A stretch of DNA of 64,000 bases from an uncultured Cellvibrionales bacterium (GTDB taxonomy: Bacteria; Pseudomonadota; Gammaproteobacteria; Pseudomonadales; GM7GCV1). The notes below the pieces were generated by a model that was given only the letters and a program-made list of their open reading frames with translations, made no database searches and was not told where the DNA came from. The stretch is from NCBI GenBank assembly GCA_913063225.1, contig CAJXYP010000015.1:16949-80948 (forward strand), given 5' to 3'. The position numbers were made by a program, and so were the translations under genes. This document shows, one piece after another, positions 57,187 to 64,000 of the stretch. Every line of letters starts with the position of its first letter. Position 1 is the stretch's first letter.

Positions 57187-57545
57187 CTAACTTCCGAGAT
57201 CAGACCAAACAGCGTATTCATTGACATTGGTATCACTAAAGTGGAAACGCCTTCCACCCGGAAACTCAAATATAGGTTTTAACACTGATCCCCCAGCGGC
57301 CTCCATTTTTGCCGATATTTCTTCCAGATTATTACTGTAGAAAACAGTCAGCACACTGCCTTTTTCTGTCGATACAGTCAAATCTGATTGATAAAAGCCA
57401 CCATCGATACCTGCGCCAAAAAAAGCGGTGTATTCGGGCCCGAAGTCTTGGAAAGACCAGTCAAAAACGGAAGCAAAAAATTGCTGTGCCAATGCAATAT
57501 TTTTGCCGGAAACTCTAGGTAATTGATCTTTTCGTGTTCGCTCAT
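57187..57545 (-). pseudogene. VOC (glyoxalase-like) protein with a one-base frameshift near the start
   Basis: The body is a VOC-fold protein: NIALAQQFFASVFDWSFQDF, GPEYTAFFGAGIDGGFY and GGRRFHFSDTNVNEYAVWSD. The frame of the body has an odd N-terminus. In the neighbouring frame an ATG at 57545 opens MSEHEKINYLEFPAK, the normal start of the family. The frames join if one base is added to the homopolymer at 57500-57504 (A5 in the gene sense), giving 119 residues. An alternative in-frame start at 57588 would give a 133-residue protein lacking the first VOC strand. Confidence 0.75.
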
Positions 57546-57641
57546 ACTCGCCCGTTGCCTTAGAAATAGGATTCCGAGACAATATCATTGTTAGGTTCGA
57601 GCAACAGAGTAGAGAATATTAGTTAAGCTGAGTCTACAACC

Positions 57642-58096
57642 CTAGGATTCTGGAGATTCATCCATTAGGTTTGTAACAAGGTCTTGAAACGACCGGCTAT
57701 ATTGATGGCCATAGTTTGCCCACCAAATTCGGGCCCCTTTAGTACACAAAACATATTGCATTGATCGTTGGCAGCTTTCCCAAAAATCGTCGGGGAATGC
57801 CTGCTTTTGATGCACGTGATAGTGAGCGTCGTAGTTGTGACAAAACTGAGTTAAGAGGGTTCCGTATCTAACTAAGTCATCAGTTGCTAGGTTTGAAAGA
57901 TCCTTCTGGCCCAGCCTAAACAATCGGGCTATTTCCACACTGGCCGTAATATGCGACATCCAAGCACCATTTGAGCGCTTACAAGCTGCAAAGCCTCATT
58001 CCGCCTAGAGATAGTGCTGGTGCGAATTTGCAGTACTAGATAAACCACTGCACCGACTAATACCAAAGGGGTCAAAAAACCAATCAACAATTGCAT
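57642..58096 (-). pseudogene. Small membrane-anchored protein with a one-base frameshift
   Basis: From ATG 58096, a hydrophobic helix MQLLIGFLTPLVLVGAVVYL and TISRRNEALQLVSAQ lead into a break at 57970-57972 (AAA in the gene sense). Adding one A gives SAQNGAWMSHITASVEIARL and continues the longer frame to 57642, total 151 residues. The soluble part is helical with YDAHYHVHQKQAFPDDFW. Similar proteins occur as unannotated single-helix proteins in marine bacteria; the function is unknown. Confidence 0.6.
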
Positions 58097-58477
58097 AGAC
58101 TTAGATGTTCCATTTCAATACCCAAAAAGCTGGCTAGGGCGCTTCTAATGTTCAAAAGGCCTACCCTAGCTGCAAGATTTTCGGCAGCATCCGTTGTGCC
58201 AACTGGCCGAACCCCAAATGTAGCAGTTAGCAATCTTAGGTTCCATAGCTAACTATTTATTTGCCTATTAACAGCGACCAATACAGGAAATTTTGAAAAA
58301 AATGAGCACTACTCCACAAAGCCTTCAACCCTTATGACACTAGACATATAGCCGCACAAGCTATCAGGAGGAACCTAATAATACCTAATAGCTATTAGCT
58401 GTATTAATGTTACTCAATAGCTTAAGAACTCCTTTTCTATATGATGAACTCATCAAGCAAATTAGGGAGATAAATAA
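58097..58477. other. Intergenic region upstream of dps
   Basis: About 380 bp without a convincing gene. It holds a perfect 14-bp palindrome CTAATAGCTATTAG at 58385-58398, about 80 bases before dps. A GGGAG ribosome site lies just before the dps ATG. The palindrome could be an operator for a dimeric regulator. No consensus OxyR or Fur box was recognised. Confidence 0.5.
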
Positions 58478-58942
58478 ATGAACATCAACATTGGAATATC
58501 CGAACAAGATCGAATAGCCGTTGCAGCCGGATTGAATGGGTTGTTAGCTGACTCCTACACTCTGTATTTGCAGACTCATAATTTTCATTGGAATGTAACC
58601 GGGCCTCGCTTTCATGACCTCCATATATTATTTGAAGGACACTATATGGAACTTTCAACTGCCGTAGATGAAATAGCTGAGCGAGTCCGGGCTTTGGGTG
58701 AACCTGCTATGGCGACCTATAAGACCTATGCTTCGTTGTCTTCTATTAAAGAAGTTGAAGGAGTCCCCAGCGCGGAGGAAATGATCCAGATATTGACGGA
58801 CGGGCATGAACAGGTAGTGCGGACCGCACGCAAAGTTTTGGCGATAGCACAGCAAGCCGAAGACGAATCCAGCGCCTCACTGGTTGGTGATCGCATGCGG
58901 GTTCACGAGAAAACCGCTTGGATGCTACGTAGTATGCAATAG
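58478..58942 (+). CDS. dps: Dps family DNA-binding ferritin
   Basis: A dodecameric mini-ferritin that oxidises and stores iron and protects DNA in stress. It has 154 residues. Ferroxidase-site residues are visible in [20 protein letters not shown] and [20 protein letters not shown]. The length is normal, and there is no long basic N-terminal tail ([12 protein letters not shown]), so DNA binding may be weak. Confidence 0.95.
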   Translation: MNINIGISEQDRIAVAAGLNGLLADSYTLYLQTHNFHWNVTGPRFHDLHILFEGHYMELSTAVDEIAERVRALGEPAMATYKTYASLSSIKEVEGVPSAEEMIQILTDGHEQVVRTARKVLAIAQQAEDESSASLVGDRMRVHEKTAWMLRSMQ

Positions 58943-58959
58943 CCCCATTCTGTGCGGAG

Positions 58960-58992
58960 GGCCGTGGATGCTATAATTCACGGCCTTTTTTA
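58960..58992 (+). terminator. Intrinsic terminator after dps
   Basis: GGCCGTG and CACGGCC pair across a 12-base loop, followed by six T. Confidence 0.85.
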
Positions 58993-59006
58993 TATTTGAA
59001 GAAACC

Positions 59007-60119
59007 ATGTCAACCGATCCAACCATACAGCTAGCCCAGAAGCTAATTGGAATCGCATCAGTCACACCAAAGGATTCCGGCTGTCAGGACATCCTCTGTG
59101 CTCGCCTCGAAAAACTCGGGTTCCGTATAGAACGATTGCACTGGAATGGGGTAGACAATTTCTGGGCAGAGATAGGAGATGAGGGTCCAACACTTTGCTT
59201 CGCCGGGCATACCGATGTGGTTCCGGTTGGTGACGAAACCAAATGGCAACGTACGCCCTTCTCAGCTGAAGTAGATAGCCAGTATATTTACGGCCGAGGC
59301 GCCGCTGATATGAAAGGCAGCTTAGCGTCCATGATTACTGCTTGCGAAAATTTCTTGAAAGGTCGGCCTTCGTTTTATGGCCGGCTAGCCTTTTTAATTA
59401 CCAGCGACGAAGAAGGCATGGCAGTGCACGGCACGCGTCAGGTTATGGAGTGGCTGCAGGAACAAAACAAAAGCATAGATTACTGTCTAATCGGCGAACC
59501 TTCTTCTACCTATTTACTAGGTGATGTGATTAAAAATGGCCGCCGAGGGTCACTAAACGCCTGGCTTAAAGTTCAAGGCCATCAGGGACACGTTGCTTAC
59601 CCCCATAAGGCAGAAAATCCAATTCATGCTATGGCGCAAGCGTTGCAGGAATTGGTTGCTCAAGAATGGGATACGGGAAACGAATTTTTTCCCGCAACTA
59701 GCTTCCAGGTGTCGAATATTAAATCGGGAACCGGCGCTACCAATGTTATACCCGGCGAGTTGAATATGATGTTCAATTTCCGATATTCCACTGAAACAAC
59801 CGCGGAACTTTTGCAAGCTCACGTTCGTACTGTTCTAGACAAGCATCAATTGAGTTACGAATTAGACTGGCAAATTAGTGGCGTTCCATTTATTACCGAG
59901 AGAGCCGAGCTAACCAATGCCATCCAAAAATCTGTTCAGAAGGTCAACGGCCGAATACCGGAGTTGTCTACTACCGGTGGCACCTCTGATGGTCGATTTA
60001 TCGCTCCATATGGTGTTCAGGTAGTGGAGTTGGGCCCCATTAACGAGACCATCCACAAAATTGACGAATGTGTTTCGATCGCCGATTTAATAGAACTATC
60101 CACAATATACAAGCTCTAG
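59007..60119 (+). CDS. dapE: Succinyl-diaminopimelate desuccinylase
   Basis: Hydrolyses N-succinyl-LL-DAP in lysine and peptidoglycan synthesis with two zinc ions. It has 370 residues. Metal and catalytic motifs are LCFAGHTDVVPVGDE, YGRGAADMKGSLASM, LITSDEEGMAVHGTRQ and ELGPINETIHKIDECV. The TAG stop lies only four bases before an embedded sequencing adapter, so the exact C-terminus (DLIELSTIYKL) should be treated with some caution. Confidence 0.95.
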   Translation: MSTDPTIQLAQKLIGIASVTPKDSGCQDILCARLEKLGFRIERLHWNGVDNFWAEIGDEGPTLCFAGHTDVVPVGDETKWQRTPFSAEVDSQYIYGRGAADMKGSLASMITACENFLKGRPSFYGRLAFLITSDEEGMAVHGTRQVMEWLQEQNKSIDYCLIGEPSSTYLLGDVIKNGRRGSLNAWLKVQGHQGHVAYPHKAENPIHAMAQALQELVAQEWDTGNEFFPATSFQVSNIKSGTGATNVIPGELNMMFNFRYSTETTAELLQAHVRTVLDKHQLSYELDWQISGVPFITERAELTNAIQKSVQKVNGRIPELSTTGGTSDGRFIAPYGVQVVELGPINETIHKIDECVSIADLIELSTIYKL

Positions 60120-60123
60120 TACG

Positions 60124-60157
60124 GTCTCGTGGGCTCGGAGATGTGTATAAGAGACAG
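60124..60157. other. Embedded Illumina Nextera transposase adapter (assembly artefact)
   Basis: These 34 bases are exactly the Nextera read-2 adapter, beginning GTCTCGTGGGCTCGG and ending with the 19-bp Tn5 mosaic end AGATGTGTATAAGAGACAG. It is not biological here. It joins the end of dapE to a truncated rsmJ. The genomic bases between are missing, and the two flanks may not be adjacent in the real chromosome. Confidence 0.97.
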
Positions 60158-60857
60158 TTACTGGTCGCTTTATAACCAAGCGTGATCTCGCAGCTGTCAA
60201 GCAAGAAGCAAACAGCTGATACGGATCAGACTTGTCATCTTCCAACAGCTGATGAAGTATCTGCATCTCTTTTTTTACTTTGGCAGACTTCTCTCTTTGT
60301 GGAAACATCGGATCCAGATAGACCACGTCAAAATCTTCTGGCTTAAGCGCATACGCAGAATCTGCAAATACAAAGTTTAGTCTATTCAGAACCGACAGAA
60401 GCTCCTCGTCAGACTCAGCAGAAGCTTGCTTAAGGGCCTGCGATCTCGCCCAATCGAGCAGCGAGGCTAAGACGGGATTCTTCTCATATGCGACAACATG
60501 CGCGCCCTGGAGAGACAATATGAAGGCATCCCGGCCTAAACCAGCAGTCGCGTCAGCTACTTTGAGGTTTCGTTGGCGATTCAAGCCTATCGCTCTGCAT
60601 ACATCTTGATTTCGACCACCGCCGAAATGGCGCCGATGCGCTAACGCCCCACTAACAAAATTTACCTCCAGACAACTTTGCTCCCCCAATGCCGAACTGA
60701 GGATAGAAAGGTGGTTGCCCTCAGCCCGCAAGAATATTTTATACCCCTTGGACAAAGCCTCGTCGTAGCCATCAAATAAGGGCAATCCCAATGACGCCAC
60801 CTGAAGTGAAAGTGTTTCAGTTGATTGAGAGAGTATTTGACAGATTTTATTCATCAA
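60158..60857 (-). CDS. rsmJ: 16S rRNA (guanine-1516-N2)-methyltransferase RsmJ, 3' end lost to adapter
   Basis: A SAM-dependent methyltransferase modifying G1516 of 16S rRNA. SAM-binding KVADATAGLGRDAFILSLQGA and the catalytic VVYLDPMFPQREKSAKVKKE are visible, as is FVSGALAHRRHFGGGRNQDV. The genuine sequence ends at VIKRP near 60158; the frame then reads into the adapter (SYTHLRAHET, the familiar translated adapter). About 20 C-terminal residues are missing compared with the E. coli protein. It is divergent from the LRR lipoprotein gene. Confidence 0.92.
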
Positions 60858-60926
60858 TAAGTGCTAATCTTGTTTTCTATAGGTGAGAGCATCCAGAAAA
60901 GGACTTTGCTGAGAAAAGGGCATTTT

Positions 60927-61349
60927 ATGAAATATTTAAGTATCAGTATAGCGACACTCTGGTTGTGTTCCTGCACAAACTATAGCCTATTATTAAACGA
61001 CAATGCGTTATATCAGCCGCCTTCTCTGTACCTCAATTTTTCCGTTGTCGATGCACAGCTAGAGACTTGCTTAGTCCAACACATAGAAGATTTAAACATC
61101 ACTTCGCCACGAGATCTAACTCGGTTAAATTGCTCTTATGGGGGAATAAATACTCTCGACGGACTAGTTCAATTTAGTCGACTAGAGGCTCTTAGCCTAA
61201 AAGGAAATCCATTGGCGGATATCGGGGCACTATTTCAGCTGGTAAATTTGCGTTCTCTCGATGTTAGTGAGACAAAACTAAGCTGTGAACAGATCGGCAG
61301 TTTACAAGATCTTCCACTAGATCAATTGATTAGCGACGACAGCTGCTAG
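60927..61349 (+). CDS. Small leucine-rich-repeat lipoprotein
   Basis: 140 residues from the ATG at 60927, which has AAGGG before it. A lipoprotein signal with LCSC (Cys16) is followed by two or three leucine-rich repeats: INTLDGLVQFSRLEALSLKG, NPLADIGALFQLVNLRSLDV and SETKLSCEQIGSL. It is probably an outer-membrane or periplasmic binding protein; the function is unknown. The frame is open to 60861, but only the later start puts the signal peptide first. Confidence 0.7.
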   Translation: MKYLSISIATLWLCSCTNYSLLLNDNALYQPPSLYLNFSVVDAQLETCLVQHIEDLNITSPRDLTRLNCSYGGINTLDGLVQFSRLEALSLKGNPLADIGALFQLVNLRSLDVSETKLSCEQIGSLQDLPLDQLISDDSC

Positions 61350-61752
61350 TTTTGCAAAAAACTCATAAAAAGCCTTCCTTTTTGGCCCGCAATTTGCGTT
61401 ATTCCGCTGCAGCGGCTCTATATACCCTCCCTAAATTTGAAGTTCGTTGTCCACAATAAGGCTCGTAACTTAAAGCAAATTATTAGAAGTTGTCACAAGT
61501 GCTTGATTCTTCGTCGAATAATACGTAACACATTGATTTAAAAGACATAATATATTGGTTAAAAAATGATCAATTTGCTACAGCCGCAGTCATGTTAAGG
61601 GATTGGCATCGATTCACTACCCTTTTCCACAGAGTTATCCACAGAATTTGTGCATAAAATCACAGATTTTGCGCAGAAAGAGAGTTATGATCTTTGGCTA
61701 TTTTTTGACCAGCAACTTTCCCGATGCAGAAAGACGGTTTACAGAGTAAAAA
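61350..61752. other. Convergent intergenic region with DnaA-box cluster
   Basis: About 400 bp between two gene ends (LRR lipoprotein and purC), so no promoter is expected. It contains TTTTCCACA (61623-61631), TTATCCACA (61635-61643) and, inverted, TTATGCACA (61657-61649), plus TTGTCCACA at 61447-61455. An AT-rich stretch (about 61510-61580) with a GATC lies between. This composition resembles a replication origin or a DnaA-titration site. Confidence 0.5.
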
Positions 61753-62466
61753 CTATACGAACTCCATCCCCAATCTTTGTCCGACTGCCTCGTAGGATTC
61801 GATCACATTCCCAAGTCCCTGACGAAATCGATCCTTATCTAGTTTCTCCATCGTATCTTTGTCCCAAAGTCGGCAACCATCAGGAGAGAATTCATCGCCC
61901 AAAACAATGCGCCCGTGGAAGATTCCGAACTCGAGTTTGTAATCCACAAGGATCATATTACCTGCATCAAATAGTTTCTTGAGTACGTCATTCACGCGAT
62001 AAGTTATTGATCGCATTTCTTCAATTTGTTCCGAACTGGCCCAGTCAAATGTTTCGGCATGAGACTCGTTAACCATAGGGTCGCCGAGCTCATCGTTCTT
62101 TAAGAAGAGTTCAAAAGTGGCCGGCGCGAGCTCAGCACCCTCATCTATCCCCAAGCGACGACAGAGACTTCCCGCAGCTCGATTTCGCACAACACACTCG
62201 AGCGGAATCATATTCATACATTTAACTAAGCATTCGGTTGGCGATAGCATTTTTTCAAAATGGGTTTCTACGCCGGCTTCAGCAAGTTTAACCATTATGA
62301 AGGCGTTGAACTGGTTATTAACCCGCCCTTTTCTATCAAGCTGCTCGATACGCTTGCCATCAAATGCAGAGGTATCGTCCCGAAACTCTAGAACGAGATA
62401 ATCTGAATCATCTGTTTTAAAAACAGATTTCGCTTTACCTCTATACAACTCATCTCGCTTTTCCAA
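61753..62466 (-). CDS. purC: Phosphoribosylaminoimidazole-succinocarboxamide synthase
   Basis: SAICAR synthase of purine synthesis, joining CAIR and aspartate with ATP. It has 237 residues. Motifs are [63 protein letters not shown] and [17 protein letters not shown]. It is downstream of the MBL gene and bamC, matching Pseudomonas. Confidence 0.97.
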   Translation of the reverse strand: MEKRDELYRGKAKSVFKTDDSDYLVLEFRDDTSAFDGKRIEQLDRKGRVNNQFNAFIMVKLAEAGVETHFEKMLSPTECLVKCMNMIPLECVVRNRAAGSLCRRLGIDEGAELAPATFELFLKNDELGDPMVNESHAETFDWASSEQIEEMRSITYRVNDVLKKLFDAGNMILVDYKLEFGIFHGRIVLGDEFSPDGCRLWDKDTMEKLDKDRFRQGLGNVIESYEAVGQRLGMEFV

Positions 62467-62508
62467 AACTATTCCTCTCCGGGCCTGTTGACCCTTACTA
62501 AGTAATCC

Positions 62509-63270
62509 CTAGCGAACCGTCTCGGTCCATGGAAGCACTTCTTCTTGTGATGCAAAAACCAGAGATTTTATTCCTGAAACTAGATCTCCTAGACAGTCTT
62601 CTACTCTACTTTTGCTGTTGTTCTCTTTGCTGATATGCCCAATTATTAAGTTTTCCGGAATCGATCCAGAATCAAACAGTTGCTTTAATAAAGCGGCAGT
62701 TTGATCATTACTGAGATGTCCCCAAGGACCAAGTATCCTGCGCTTTAGCGCCGCAGGGTAAGCTCCATTGAGCAATAATTCTCTACAGTGATTAGATTCC
62801 ACCAATAAAGACTGGCAACCGCCAAATTCTTCCACAACATGGGGCGTAACGCTACCTAGATCAGTCAAAATGCCTAGCTTTAAATCTGCCTTGGTGAAGG
62901 TATATTGCACCGGTTCTCTGGCATCGTGTGGCACCGCTATGGGCTTAATTCGAACATCACTACTCTCAAGAGAAAACTCTTCTTCAGCACGAATTATGTG
63001 GCAGTCACGCTTGAGTTTATGAGAGGTTCCTCTAGTCGCATATATAGGTGCGCCACTTTTAGATGCGACGGCACCAACGCCGCCTATATGGTCTGAATGC
63101 TCGTGAGTTACCAATATCGCACAAATATCCGATAGGGATAAGTCCAAATTACTCATTCTATTTTGAGTTTCTCGGGCGCTAAGACCACAGTCGACCAAGA
63201 CTAGTCCGTCTCCAGTATCAACCAAAGTGGCATTACCACTGCTGCCGCTACCCAACGAAGCCAGTCTCAC
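62509..63270 (-). CDS. MBL-fold metallo-hydrolase
   Basis: A 253-residue metallo-beta-lactamase-fold hydrolase related to the YycJ/WalJ group. It starts MRLASLGSGSSGNATLVDTG; the metal motif is ILVTHEHSDHIGGVGAVASK, and LLVESNHCRELL and GHLSNDQTAALL are typical. The substrate is unknown; relatives are proposed nucleases. It lies between bamC and purC, a conserved gammaproteobacterial arrangement. Confidence 0.9.
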   Translation of the reverse strand: MRLASLGSGSSGNATLVDTGDGLVLVDCGLSARETQNRMSNLDLSLSDICAILVTHEHSDHIGGVGAVASKSGAPIYATRGTSHKLKRDCHIIRAEEEFSLESSDVRIKPIAVPHDAREPVQYTFTKADLKLGILTDLGSVTPHVVEEFGGCQSLLVESNHCRELLLNGAYPAALKRRILGPWGHLSNDQTAALLKQLFDSGSIPENLIIGHISKENNSKSRVEDCLGDLVSGIKSLVFASQEEVLPWTETVR

Positions 63271-63321
63271 AAATTCAGACTCTTAGTCTACGATCTTTTT
63301 CAGGGACTTCGATAGATTGGC

Positions 63322-63999
63322 TTAGGTGAGATTGTTGCGCAAACGCGTGAGCACCAGATAGGCCTCTCTCGCCTCTACTACATCACCATTTGGACGAAAA
63401 ATACGAATGAATTGACTACCCTCTTGTTCGATCATGATGAGCTTGTATACACCTGGATCTGGGTTTCGTTTACCACGTAACTTGCCAAACCAAGATATAT
63501 CCTCCGGGGTATCTTCATAAAATTCAAAGTAATCTTCATGCGTAATTACAACATCGCCGTCAGCACGATATATAGGTACTACTGAGTCTTCTATGCCAGC
63601 ATCCAGAACAGTCTCCAGTAAATTAAAGCTACGGGTATTTAGCGCATATTCAATGGATGCCCATGCACGCACCGAATTCAAGTGCATAACCATGTACGGG
63701 TTTTCCTGTTCGGGCGTCTCTAGTTCCACTTTCACAGCAGCACCGATTTCTTGACCTAACAAGGAAGCACTGCTGGTAATGTTGTCGGTCGCAAGAGCTT
63801 GCGCTAAACTAGTTCTCAACCACTCTTCCTGCTCTGCATCATCTGATCCTTCTGCAACCCACTCGGGAAGATTTTCTGGCAATAAATCTGCTTCGTATTG
63901 ACGCTGCTGAACTATGATTTCAGTAGTGTTTACTTGAACGCCCTGCTCCAGTCGCAAACGAAATTGGTGCACCATGCCCACAACCTCGTTTAACTCCAC
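63322..63999 (-). CDS. bamC: Outer membrane assembly lipoprotein BamC, 5' end beyond the window
   Basis: The C-terminal 225 residues of BamC (NlpB), a lipoprotein of the BAM complex that inserts outer-membrane proteins. The two helix-grip domains are represented by QEIGAAVKVELETPEQ and RAWASIEYALNTRSFNLLET, VYKLIMIEQEGSQFIRIFRP, ending EAYLVLTRLRNNLT. The lipoprotein signal and unstructured N-terminus lie outside the window. The position upstream of MBL-purC supports the call. Confidence 0.85.
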   Translation of the reverse strand: MELNEVVGMVHQFRLRLEQGVQVNTTEIIVQQRQYEADLLPENLPEWVAEGSDDAEQEEWLRTSLAQALATDNITSSASLLGQEIGAAVKVELETPEQENPYMVMHLNSVRAWASIEYALNTRSFNLLETVLDAGIEDSVVPIYRADGDVVITHEDYFEFYEDTPEDISWFGKLRGKRNPDPGVYKLIMIEQEGSQFIRIFRPNGDVVEAREAYLVLTRLRNNLT

Positions 64000-64000
64000 C

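Noticed and set aside
60096..60157. C-terminal extension of rsmJ ending in a Cys-Gly tail
   Set aside because: This part is translated Nextera adapter plus the end of dapE and is not a real protein end.
1..64000. CRISPR arrays, insertion sequences, prophage, tRNA or rRNA genes
   Set aside because: No regularly spaced repeats, transposase genes, phage genes or recognisable RNA genes were seen on reading. A tRNAscan or Infernal run would be needed to exclude small RNAs.

Overview
The window is a gammaproteobacterial chromosome segment with moderate GC content (mid-40s % by eye). The gene families and gene order resemble marine, free-living Pseudomonadales/Cellvibrionales-type bacteria. Pseudomonas-like synteny includes OsmC-crp(vfr)-trpC-trpD-trpG, xerD-dsbC-hom-thrC-recJ, rpsP-rimM-trmD-rplS beside ffh, and bamC-MBL-purC. 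No tRNA, rRNA, CRISPR array, prophage or insertion sequence was recognised. The species cannot be named from the sequence alone.

Layout. 0-6.3 kb: a glycerate-kinase-type P-loop kinase diverging from pyruvate kinase, a secreted S1/P1 nuclease, an orphan C-terminal piece of the error-prone polymerase DnaE2, an OsmC protein, and two tandem crp paralogs, the first cut by an in-frame TAA. 6.3-20.8 kb (minus strand): trpE-trpG-trpD-trpC with a possible leader peptide, then recJ, thrC, hom, dsbC, xerD, the rpsP-rimM-trmD-rplS operon, and ffh. 20.9-34.7 kb: mostly housekeeping genes (a CcsA/YpjD-like protein, a CNNM/CorC protein, two Nudix hydrolases, a ZIP transporter, purL, mltF, tadA), then an ECF sigma/anti-sigma pair and a type III glutamine synthetase.

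34.9-41.5 kb is the most distinctive accessory block. It holds a secreted DUF6152 protein, several DoxX-type membrane proteins, a secreted jelly-roll-like protein, and a complete bufferin-type operon. That operon consists of a DUF2282 precursor peptide, a DUF692/MNIO multinuclear iron oxidase, a DUF2063 partner and a DoxX protein. Such operons make copper-binding, post-translationally modified peptides. An ECF-like promoter and a large intercistronic hairpin are visible.

41.6-58.1 kb mixes intact genes (FKBP, DUF808, DUF488, trhO, an ABC exporter, a peroxiredoxin, mutS, fdxA, a PiT-like permease) with at least six genes broken by single-base changes in short homopolymers. These are a zinc-ribbon ORF, a GspE/PilB-type ATPase, an HDOD protein, an EEP nuclease, a VOC protein and a small membrane protein. 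In each case restoring one base gives a full-length family protein. Long conserved genes such as mutS and purL are intact, so gene decay is at least as likely as sequencing error.

58.4-64 kb: dps, dapE, rsmJ, a leucine-rich-repeat lipoprotein, a 400-bp convergent intergenic region with a tight cluster of DnaA boxes, purC, an MBL hydrolase and part of bamC. Between dapE and rsmJ sits an exact Illumina Nextera adapter (60124-60157). This is an assembly artefact that truncates rsmJ and makes the join there unreliable.
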